From: Agrostemma githago
Taxonomy: Eukaryota; Streptophyta; Magnoliopsida; Caryophyllales; Caryophyllaceae
Length of the DNA: 64,000 nt
Direction of reading: 5' to 3'
Assembly (NCBI GenBank): GCA_958450325.1
Contig: OY288248.1
Location: forward strand, 1,302,001-1,366,000
The translations under genes were made by a program, and so were the position numbers. This document shows positions 54,620 through 64,000 of the stretch, piece after piece; the first letter of the stretch is position 1; each line of letters begins with the position of its first letter. A model generated the notes under the pieces. It had not been told where the DNA came from. It saw nothing but the letters and a program-made list of their open reading frames with translations, and did no database searches.

Positions 54620-57460
54620 TTTTATTATTATTATTATTTTCATATAACAAAAAAAAAGAGAAGAAAAGTAAGAAGACTGCAAAGTGGAAAGAGACATATA
54701 TAGGGAGAGATTGGTGGGGTTGGATGAGGACACAAGGAAAAGACCACGAAGAATCCTCCCAAGAAAATAAGAATGTAAACTCACTCAATCATATACTTGT
54801 AGTCTATGAGTAACATTATTATTCACAATCAGTCAGAATACGGGTCAGATTAAATACGAGTTGGATAAAATATGGGTCGGGACATATAAATCTCGAATCG
54901 AGTTATGATCAAAATACGGGTTAAAAACGGGTTTAGGATCCTAGTCGGACGGGTTAGGTTGAGTTTTGACAGATCTATTCACCACAAGTGTATTTTTGCA
55001 CTTCAATCAACAAATATCTTAAATTATCAATGAAAATAGATAAATAAATAAATAAATAAATATATTGTATAATTTATATACTACTCCGTATCTTTTAATT
55101 TTTGAGATATTATTCGTGTTTATAATTTTTGTCGAAATTGGCAAAATGTTAAGATTATATCGTCTTTGATTATAATGATAAAAGTCTGTCGTAAATTTAA
55201 GACTGATATATTCATTTTAAACAGGTAATATAAGTAATCTGATTAATTTCATTTCAAGAAAAAATATTCTCGTAATAAGATCGAAATTGTTGATCATTAT
55301 AATAATACTCAGTATATATAACTTAAAATCGAATATATTCATTTTAAATAAGTATTAATGATCTGATTAATTTCTTTCCAAGAAAAAATAATATATATTT
55401 CTTTTTAAATATATATTTTTTATACAATACATTCATTTTAAACAAGAAAATACAATATTTTAATTTAGTAATTAGTTTTTTTTTAAATGTTTTCTAATAA
55501 GATTGGTAAATGTTGGCATCTTGCTGTCATATCGTAGAGATTGGTGAATTGTTGTGTACATGATATGATTATACAGTCCGGATCCCCTGTCCCATTTTCA
55601 TTTTGTGTGTCACACCATACACGAGATGATCTGACAAAAATATGCAATATGCAACAGACGATAATATATTCATTTTATTTATGCAATAGACTGTATGATG
55701 TGGTACAGTGAGACACAAAAATGAGACAACAGATCTGTACTGATATAATATGCTCAAACCCTAGAATAAAGGACGACATTGATTTGAGTAGAATGTTTAT
55801 CTGGCATGCATCATATTAAAACCAATGCCTTTTTTCTTTGCTTACCTAACCCAATTATATATTTAAGAAATTAAATATATATTATTAATTTAAATTCATA
55901 CAAATTAAGTAACTATATTAATTATAATATGGTGTGGTCACAAAGGTAATATTTGGCTATATATATATTCAATTAAATTAAAATTAAAAATACAAGTAAT
56001 AAACACAGTTCTTAGAGCAATAATAGAACTGTATTTAAGAAATTAAATTGAAAAGAAAGAAAATTTTAATTATAAATGCATTAATTACATCGATTCATGC
56101 ATGTGTAATTTAATATTTATTTCATATATTAATATCAATTCTGAAAAATATTAAATGTTTATTTTTGTGTAAGTGTTTGAATTGCTAAATTACTTATTTA
56201 ATTATGTCATTTTATGATATATCAGCTGCATTTTCAGCTAACTTTTCAAGTAGATTTATCGTAGTAATACGAGTATCTCTTAATTATTAAAATTGACTAT
56301 ATTAAACCCGTTATTCAACTTATTTTAATTAATTATATCAACTCTTAATCCCCCCACTAATTTTATCAAATAAAACCTAACTATTCTAATTAAGGTATAA
56401 ATTCAAACGTAATTATATAACTATAAATCAACTCGAGGGTATATTCTAATGTATAAATTCAGACAACGTGATTATACATAAGTAGACGTAATAAAAATAA
56501 ATAAAAGGAAATATTCATATAGGCTAAAATATAAATTGATTTGATATTTTATTTTATTTTTGTGAAAATGTTTTTTTTTTTTTTTTTTGGTGATGGATAA
56601 TTGAGATTAAATTAGGTTAGAAAACAAGAAGATAGAATATGGAATTGATTCTGTAGTTTGTCTTTTGGGTTACATTTTGATGCATGGCGTTTAGTTACGT
56701 TGAAGCCTCGACGAAATAGCATGGCATCATCCACCCTTTGTACTATTCCGTGCATCTTTTTTTTTAATAAAAAAATAAAAAATAAAAAATAAAAAATAAA
56801 AAATAAAAAATATATTTTTTTATTTTTTTGTGTAAAAATTCTTGAATACGACTCACGAGTGTACTATCGATAGTTGTGACAATCACTTTCGTTTTATAAT
56901 TCATTATTATGAGTTAATAACAGGGAATAATCACGATACCCTTTTGTTTTTTTTTTTTTTATATTAATTATGTTTCATATAATATAAAACTGTCGTAATA
57001 TAAAACTCGCTATAATTAAAACTACATCATAAACTCACGATTACTTTGGGTTACTAATTATAGTAGTCAAAAGAATGTATATATGTCTACTTACGATATG
57101 GACGCGTTAATTACGTAGTATTAAAAGAGCTGTCGTCTTTAATTTAATTTGTAATTAAGTAGTACTAGTTAAAAGAAATGATTCCAAATACGTTAATATA
57201 AACGGGTTTTGTCCGATTATTCAAAATTATTCAACATTTATTTGTCTGTTTTAAGAGAAACTAACTATATATATATATATATACTGAGTATCTATATATA
57301 CAGTATACCGTATAAAATAGCATGTTGTTGTATTTGATAAGACAAGTTATTAATTAACCAGATAATACCATCAAAACGTTCATTATATGATGTTATTTAA
57401 TTTATACCTGTTTTAGGTTAAAGTAAATACTTCGCAAATCTGTTTTAAGAGAGACCGACT
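54620..57460. other. AT-rich spacer without genes
   Basis: No open frame above 75 codons with any family motif. Simple repeats (AAAATAAAAAATAAAAAATA at 56770-56810) and TATATA runs are frequent. Confidence 0.4.
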
Positions 57461-57467
57461 ATACAAA

Positions 57468-57732
57468 GGGCTCGTTTGGTTCACCATTGGAAGATGAAGT
57501 TACCGTGAACTTTAAATTCACGTGAATTTGTATTTCATGGGAATTACAAAATATTGTTTGGTTGCCAGGTGGAAAATGACTTCATGCAGAAAGTTCTACA
57601 CACCAAGGGGGCTTGGTGAGTAACTTTCTCCATTGTGGAGGAAGTGACAATAGACAACCAAACAACTCCCTGAAAATGCACTTCCTGAGAACTTGCACTT
57701 CCCGGTAATTGGATGAGTAACCAAACGACCCC
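57468..57732. mobile_element. MITE with GGGCTCGTTTGGTT ends
   Basis: Starts GGGCTCGTTTGGTTCACCAT and ends GAGTAACCAAACGACCCC, inverted relative to each other, with AAA next to both ends. Such termini occur in PIF/Harbinger and hAT MITEs of plants. No coding capacity; the frame at 57544-57765 is fortuitous. Confidence 0.7.
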
Positions 57733-57739
57733 AAAGTAT

Positions 57740-59070
57740 CTGTATATGATATATAGGAGTAGCAATCTAGCATGTTAGGTGTAAATGAGAAAATGTATAG
57801 AGTACAAGTAGAAGGGTAGCTAACAAGTGTTGAGTAAGAAAGTTCTAGGAAAGTTTGATAGACAAAAATTAAAGGACATCACTACATACATACATACAAA
57901 TACAAAACATACATACATTGTTGTAGAAGCCAACATACCCACAATTTTTGGGTCACTTCCTTCTTCAATTCATGCATGTTTCCTCAAATATTGACTTAAA
58001 ACACTCTAATTATTGTTTGTTTTTTTAGGCTTTCTTTAGCAGCTGCAGCAGCAGCCATACATGCATGCATGCAAATCAGTCTTGCTTTCTCTTCTTCTTC
58101 TTCTTATTATTATTATTATCTTATTATATTAATTAACAGCCGCAATTCAGGTTTTGGATTTATATATATACAAACCTAGGTGGTGTAAAACGGTTTTTGT
58201 AACGTGTGTTTATAACGCACGCGTTAATTAATTAATTAAAGTGCATTATTAATTATTAAAGTGCATTATTAATTAGTCATACATTTTAAGATCAATGACA
58301 ATTGAATGTCTATATTATATGGAATTCCCAAATTTGCATAATAATGATTTACATCAAACACTAAACCAAACATATAATATACATTTTAAGATATATAATT
58401 CTTGTGATAATATCAATATAATTAATTATTTTAATTTCTTGTGATAATAAATTAATTATTTCAATTTCTTGTGATAATATTATATTGATATTATCACAAG
58501 AAATTAATTAAAGCAATAATTATATTGATATTATCACAAGAAATTAAAATAATTATATTGATATTATTATCTTATTATATTGATATTATATTATTTTATA
58601 TTGATATAAAATAATTAAACTTGTTTCATCATTTGAAATGAGATCAAATTAAAGGCTCAAATAAATATAGTCATAGGTGACTGAAAACGTTAATGTAATT
58701 CTGATATATAAGATCAGATAAAATATAGTCTTGTTTAAATTGTCTAATGAGTACATTATAAACATCAATTTTTTTAATAATTTTTAGAAATACGAAACTA
58801 AAAAAACAGACAAAAAAACGGGTATTGACAAATGTGAAAAGTCAAACGCAAACAATCAAATGGAGTATATAATATAATAGGTTGTTCTTTTTGCTTATGA
58901 TGATAAGTCCATTATTTTCTTAGATTGCATCACATATATTCCTTTGCTTACCCCTCACAATCTTGAAAAAATTGCATAAAGACACATTATAGAATGATTA
59001 ACATAGGGTTGTACCATACAATCATTATCCATTTAATTATTTATGGGATTGTTCAATAATTACCTATTTC
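57740..59070. other. AT-rich spacer with inverted repeats
   Basis: At 58395-58560 the words TTCTTGTGATAATATCAATA and TATTGATATTATCACAAGAA alternate and can fold into hairpins. CGTTAATTAATTAATT at 58220. No gene seen. Confidence 0.5.
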
Positions 59071-59074
59071 AAAT

Positions 59075-60222
59075 CATTTTCCTCTTTTATTTTAAATCAT
59101 TTTGTCTTTATTTTAAATCATTTTCCTCTTTGATTACCATGGGAATAATGTATATATTCTAGGTAATTACGGTGCGAATTTGAAGACATTTAATTTCAAG
59201 ATCTGGTCGAACCAAAAAACGTGGATAATAAATAACCTTCAAAATCGACAATTTTTGACGATTTTCTTAGTCTTAGTTGTTGCATGTTATAACCATTTAT
59301 AAATATCCGATATGCGTCGAAATGACTATAAACAGTTAAAAACGGATCGAAGACGACTTAGAATTAAGTATATATAGCTTGTTTCGTCAAATTTCACGAC
59401 AACTCGAAGTGTACTTATAAGACCTCTAAATGTCATTATTTTAAATCATTTTCCCCTTTTATTACCACGGGAATAATCTATATATTATGGGGTAATTATG
59501 GTGCGAATTTCAACACATTTAATTTTGGAACCTAGTCGGTCCAAAAAACGTGGATAATAACCTTCAAAATCGACAATTTTCGACGATTTTCTTAGTCTTA
59601 GTTGTTGCATGTTATAACCATTTATAAACATCCGATATGCGTCGAAATGACTATAAATAGAGAAACGGATCGAAGACAACATAGAATCAAGTATATAGCT
59701 TGTTTCGTCAAATTTCACGACGACTAGAAGTGTACCCATAAGGCCTCTAAATGTCTTTATTTTAAATTATTTTCTCCTTTTATTACCATGAGAATAATGT
59801 GTATATTATGTGGTAATTATGGTGCGAATTTGGAGACATTTAATTTCGGGACCTAGTCGAACCAAAAAACGTAGATAATAGCCTTCAAAATCGACAATTT
59901 TCGACGATTTTTTTTACCATTTTCTTAGTCTATGTTTGTGCATGTTATAACCATTTAGAAACATCCGATACGCCTCGAAATGACTATCAACAGTTAGATA
60001 CTGATTAAAGACGACTTCAAGTATATAGCTTGGTTCGTCAAATTTCACGACAACTCGAAGTGTATTCATAAGACCTCTAAATGACTTTGTTTTAAATCAT
60101 TTCCGCATTTTATTACCATGGGAATAATGTATATATTATGGGTTAATTATGGTGCGAATTTGGAGACATTTAATTTCGGGACCTAGTCGGACCAAAAAAC
60201 GTAGATAATAACCTTCAAAATC
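59075..60222 (+). repeat. ~325-bp satellite array, left part
   Basis: Units share CCTTCAAAATCGACAATTTT, CGACGATTTTCTTAGTCTA, CATCCGATATGCGTCGAAAT, TCGTCAAATTTCACGACAAC, TTTATTACCATGGGAATAAT and GGGACCTAGTCGGACCAAAA. The CCTTCAAAATC marker recurs at 59236, 59561, 59882 and 60212, spacing 321-330. Confidence 0.92.
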
Positions 60223-62442
60223 TTACTTGGCTCTTCTCGGTGAGTCTTGTGTGGTGGAACCGATTAATATGGGTATTGTGCGTCGAGGCAAGACTTGCTC
60301 GGAGCAGCATAAGGAGTGGCTGAGTGCGTCCGTTACTGAGGAAGAGATTAAGCACGCGATTTTCAACATTCCTCGCGATAAGGCTCCAGGACCGGATGGT
60401 TACTCAAGCCAATTTTTTATTGATGCTTGGGAGATAGTCGGGAAAGATGTCGTGGCTGCTGTCAAAGATTTCTTCATCTCAGGTAAATTGCTGAAACAGA
60501 TAAACTGCGCTAATATATCTTTGATCCCGAAAGTTGACAGGCCGAACAATGTGAAAGAGTTCAGGCCGATCGCTTGCTGCAATGTCTTATATAAATGTAT
60601 TGCCAAAATTATTTGTACGAGGCTAGCACGGGTTCTGCCTGATATAATATCCCCTACTCAAGGGGGTTTTATTGAAGGAAGGAGCATTGTTGAGAATGTT
60701 TTAATTTGCCAAGACTTGATTAAAATGTATAGACGAAGCCATATATCGCCTCGTTGCTTATTTAAGGTGGACATCCACAAGGCTTATGATAGTGTGGAGT
60801 GGAGTTTTGTGGAGCAGATGTTGCAGGCCTTGGATTTCCCTCCACACTTCCGCAGGCTGATTATGGAATGTGTGAAATCGGTCTCATTCACACTTTGTGT
60901 GAATGGAGACAATTTTGGTTTCTTTCGGGGGAAAAGAGGGTTGAGACAAGGGGATCCAATGTCGCCATTGCTATTCACGGTGTGCATGGAATATTTCTCG
61001 CGCATTTTGGATAATGGCATGGTTGATAAGAAGTTTAGGTACCATCCGAGGTGTGCTCCTTTGAAGCTTACGCACCTAATGTTTGCAGACGACTTGCTTC
61101 TGTTTTGTAAAGGAGATATCGACTCGATGAAATGTTTATGGAGAGCGTTTGCTAAGTTCAGCAGGGCGTCGGGCCTGACGATCAGCTTGGGCAAGTCTCA
61201 CGCCTATTTTGCAGGTGTTGATGATGATAGGAAGGCCGAGATATTGCAGTTTTCTGGATGTATTGAGGGTTCTCTACCTTTTCGATACCTTGGGGTGCCA
61301 ATCCAGTGCACTCGAATTGGTCGAGGAGACTGCGAGAAGCTGCTTGCACGGATCATGGCGAGAATTTCGAGTATTGGCGCACGACGCCTATCCTATGCTG
61401 GTAGGCTGACGTTGGTTCAGTCTGTGCTGTCTCAATTGCATAATTATTGGGCCATGATTTTTATTATTCCTAAATATGTGATGGCTCGCATTGGCTCTTT
61501 GTGTCGCAATTTCCTTTGGGATGGTGGTACAGAAGGACCTAGTCGAGCTCTTGTAAGTTGGGAGAAAATTTGTTATCCCAAGGATGAAGGCGGACTAGGT
61601 CTTAGGGATCTAGTCACTTGGAATGAGGTTGCGGTAGCGAAGCTGGCCTCATGGGTATTTGATCAGCCTGATAGGCTGTGGGTCAGATGGGTTAACTGTA
61701 TTTACCTGAAGGGAGTTGATTGGGGTGAGTATCAGCCTAACACTGATGTCACCTGGACTTGGAGGAAGGTGTGTCAAGCTAAAGACAAGATCAAGCATAT
61801 GTTCGAGAATGGGTTGTGGCATGGTTCGCTCCCAGTGTACTCGATCGCTAGGGCCTACAACGATCTCCGAAATCGAAAACCGCGAGTGGAGTGGGCAAGA
61901 CTGGTGTGGAATGGTTGGAACGTCCCGAGACATAGTTTTATCGCTTGGCTGGTCTTTAGGGGCGCTCTAAACACCCGGAATAAACTTTTGAGGTTTGGTG
62001 TGGCAGACTCAGACCTTTGCTACTTATGTGAATCACAGATTGAGACTGTCGAGCATCTGTTTTTTGGGTGCAGCTGGAGTTCTCGAGTGGTTGACACACT
62101 TTGTGGTTGGGTAAATAAAAGTATTCCGAATAGTCACGGGCTGAATTGGGCATCCAAAATAAGAGGAAGTAAGCTGCAATGCAAGGTGCTACGGGCTGTG
62201 ATCACGGCCACCATTTATAATGTGTGGAGACAGAGAAATTTGTGCAGAATTGAGGGAATGGTTCAACAACCGGAATATGTTGTGAAACTGATTAAAATGG
62301 ATGTGCGCAATAGAATAATGTGTAAGATCAGATATCCTTTAAAGGATAAAGATGCTAGATGGCTACGTACCCTGATGTAGTCATATTCTTGTGTAAATGA
62401 TTATTTGATTAATATATACTTACATTTCACCAAAAAAAATAA
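60223..62442 (+). mobile_element. 5'-truncated LINE inserted in the satellite
   Basis: A 2.2-kb insertion bounded by a 13-bp duplication, AACCTTCAAAATC at 60210-60222 and 62443-62455. The 3' end is CACCAAAAAAAATA, a short A-rich tail, 60 bp after the stop codon. It has no LTRs. The 5' end starts in mid-frame, the usual outcome of incomplete target-primed reverse transcription. The interrupted satellite unit continues exactly after the second duplication. Confidence 0.93.
60227..62380 (+). CDS. LINE ORF2 remnant: reverse transcriptase plus zf-RVT domain
   Basis: An unbroken frame of 717 codons, ending TAG. It has no initiating ATG (first codon TTG at the truncation), so it is a remnant. The RT domain (about 35-360) has DKAPGPDGYSSQFF (51-64), FRPIACCNVLYK, KVDIHKAYDSVEW with catalytic Asp182, GLRQGDPMSPLLF and MFADDLLLF with Asp288/Asp289, then FRYLGVPI. 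The C-terminal part (RHSFIAWLVFRGALNTRNKL, CYLCESQIETVEHLFFGC) is the zf-RVT zinc-binding domain of plant L1-type LINEs. Full-length ORF2 proteins have an N-terminal endonuclease and about 1,300 residues; that half and ORF1 are missing. The product could not retrotranspose itself. The absence of stops indicates a young insertion. Confidence 0.92.
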   Translation: MALLGESCVVEPINMGIVRRGKTCSEQHKEWLSASVTEEEIKHAIFNIPRDKAPGPDGYSSQFFIDAWEIVGKDVVAAVKDFFISGKLLKQINCANISLIPKVDRPNNVKEFRPIACCNVLYKCIAKIICTRLARVLPDIISPTQGGFIEGRSIVENVLICQDLIKMYRRSHISPRCLFKVDIHKAYDSVEWSFVEQMLQALDFPPHFRRLIMECVKSVSFTLCVNGDNFGFFRGKRGLRQGDPMSPLLFTVCMEYFSRILDNGMVDKKFRYHPRCAPLKLTHLMFADDLLLFCKGDIDSMKCLWRAFAKFSRASGLTISLGKSHAYFAGVDDDRKAEILQFSGCIEGSLPFRYLGVPIQCTRIGRGDCEKLLARIMARISSIGARRLSYAGRLTLVQSVLSQLHNYWAMIFIIPKYVMARIGSLCRNFLWDGGTEGPSRALVSWEKICYPKDEGGLGLRDLVTWNEVAVAKLASWVFDQPDRLWVRWVNCIYLKGVDWGEYQPNTDVTWTWRKVCQAKDKIKHMFENGLWHGSLPVYSIARAYNDLRNRKPRVEWARLVWNGWNVPRHSFIAWLVFRGALNTRNKLLRFGVADSDLCYLCESQIETVEHLFFGCSWSSRVVDTLCGWVNKSIPNSHGLNWASKIRGSKLQCKVLRAVITATIYNVWRQRNLCRIEGMVQQPEYVVKLIKMDVRNRIMCKIRYPLKDKDARWLRTLM

Positions 62443-64000
62443 AACCTTCAAAATCGACAATTTTCGACGATTTTTTACAATTTTCTTAGTCTAAGTTTTT
62501 GCATGTTATAACCATTTAAAAATATCCGATATGCGTCGAAATGACTATCAACAGTTCGAAACGGATCGAAGACGACTTAGAATCAAGTATGTAGCTTGTT
62601 TCGTCAAATTTCACGACAACTCGAAGTGTACTCATAATGGCTCTAAATGTCTTCATTTTAAATCATTTTCCCCTTTTAATACCATGGGAATAATTTATAT
62701 ATTATGGGGTAATTACGGTGCGAATTTGAAGGCATTTAATTTCGGGACCCAGTCGGACCAAAAAACGTGGATAATAACCTTCAAAATCGACAATTTTCGA
62801 AGATTTTTGACGATTTTCTTAGTCTAAGTTTTTGCATGTTATAACCATTTAGAAACATCCGATATGCGTCGAAACGACTATCAACAGTTAGTAACAGATC
62901 AAAGACGACTTAGAATCAAGTATATATGTAGCTTGTTTCATCAAATTTCACGACATCTCGAAGTGTACTCATAAGACCTCTGAATGTCTTTATTTTAAAT
63001 AATTTTCCCCTTTTATTATCGTGGGAATAATATTTATATTATGGTGCGAATTTGAACACATTTTATTTCGGGACCTAGTCGGCCTAAAAAACGTGAATAA
63101 TAACCTTCAAAATCGACAATTATTAAAGATTTTCATAGTCTAAGTTTTTGCATGTTATAACTATTACAAACATCCGATATGCGTCGAAATGACTATCAAC
63201 AGTTAGCAACTGATCAAAGACGACTTAGAATCAATTTTATAGTTTGTTTCGTCAAATTTCACGACGATTCGAAGTGTTAAAAATACGGGTATTACTACTC
63301 AAACTAATATATAAATAAGTGTTAAAAATTTCAAAACTAATATATATCACTACTCAAACCCTAGTCAACATAAAATACGAGTATTAAAAATACGGGTATT
63401 ACACTCATAAGGCCTCTGAATGTCTTTATTTTAAATCATTTTCCCCTTTTATTATCGTGAGAATAATGTATATATTATAGGGTAATTATGGTGCGAATTT
63501 AAAGACATTTTATTTCGGGACCTAGTCGGCCTAAAAAACGTGAATAATAACCTTAAAAATCGACAATTTTCGACGATTTTTTAACGATTTTCTTAGTCTA
63601 AGTTTTTTCATTTTATAACCTTTTAGAAACAACCGATATGCCTCAAAATTACTATCAAAAGTTAGCAACTGATCAAAGACGACTTAGAATCAAGTTTATA
63701 GCGTGTTTCGTCAAATTTCACGACAATTCGAAGTGTACTCATAAAGTCATATGGCCTCTAAATGTCTTTTTTTATAAATCATTTTCTTCTTTTATTACCA
63801 TGGGAATAATGTATATATTATGGGGTAATTAACTAATTATAGTGAGAATTTGAAAACATTTAATTTCGAGACCTAGTCAGACAAAAAAACGTTGATAATA
63901 ACCTTCTAAATCGACAATTTTTGACGATTTTTGAAGAATTTCTCAGTCTAAGTTGTTGCATGTCATAACCATTTAGAAATCTCTTATATGCGTCGATATG
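62443..64000 (+). repeat. ~325-bp satellite array, right part (continues past edge)
   Basis: Marker CCTTCAAAATC at 62446, 62778 and 63103, with degenerate forms at 63551 and 63902. The unit is the same as on the left of the LINE. The array runs off the window. A 123-bp insertion lengthens the unit between 63103 and 63551. Confidence 0.92.
63279..63402. repeat. 123-bp insertion in one satellite unit
   Basis: The normal sequence GAAGTGTACTCATAAG is split after GAAGTG. The insert begins TTAAAAATACGGGTATTAC and ends with the same words before ACTCATAAGG, so it is flanked by an ~18-bp direct repeat. The inside is AT-rich with ACTACTCAAAC repeats. Confidence 0.7.

Noticed and set aside
60784..61194. 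136-codon minus frame opposite the LINE
   Set aside because: Antisense shadow of the reverse-transcriptase frame.
1..64000. LTR retrotransposon or pararetrovirus
   Set aside because: No long direct terminal repeats with TG...CA ends and primer-binding site, and no gag, protease or integrase frames were seen.

Overview
The window is nuclear DNA of a flowering plant. It is AT-rich, the genes have GT-AG introns, and every recognisable protein is of eudicot type (PR-1, a JmjC oxygenase, an INDETERMINATE-domain zinc finger). The abundance and type of Stowaway/Tourist-like miniature elements would suit Caryophyllales, but that placement is inference. Three host genes look functional. They sit in a landscape dominated by tandem arrays and small transposons.

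Region 1-10.9 kb is a mosaic of gene fragments on the minus strand. Between 3585 and the left edge lie, in one orientation, the 5' part of a GH81 endo-1,3-beta-glucanase, the first exon of alpha-COP fused inside one exon to an exon of N-acetyltransferase NAA10, and four exons of a DENN-domain gene. A second unit starting near 10854 carries two exons of proteasome subunit RPN1 with premature stops. Both units begin with the same terminal sequence and the same subterminal repeats, as expected for gene-capturing Helitron-like elements. CT-rich and other tandem arrays fill 4.1-9.9 kb.

Region 10.9-28.2 kb holds the JMJ31-like JmjC gene (+ strand, 14 exons, 16782-28171). Its second intron is 5.1 kb long and almost entirely an ~83-bp minisatellite with higher-order duplication. 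About 5 kb upstream is a duplicate of its promoter and first exon (10967-11760), now a relic ending in a stop. An intact intronless PR-1 gene (minus, 13021-13509) sits between relic and gene and is bracketed by two copies of one Stowaway element.

Region 28.2-38.3 kb has no host gene. It holds tandem arrays with nested MITEs, a SINE with a clear target-site duplication, a MULE-type MITE with a perfect 9-bp duplication, and foldback elements.

Region 38.3-50.4 kb is an IDD-type C2H2 transcription factor (minus, three exons). Its introns (7.2 kb and 3.0 kb) are packed with tandem arrays, and an eight-copy ~203-bp array lies directly upstream (50.86-52.57 kb). Region 52.6-59 kb is AT-rich with microsatellites, LINE 3' tails and MITEs. 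From ~59.07 kb to the right edge runs a ~325-bp satellite. It is interrupted at 60223-62442 by a 5'-truncated LINE with an open 717-codon reverse-transcriptase frame and a 13-bp target-site duplication.

The genes share no pathway. The unifying theme is how mobile and tandem DNA has remodelled introns, promoters and gene pieces.
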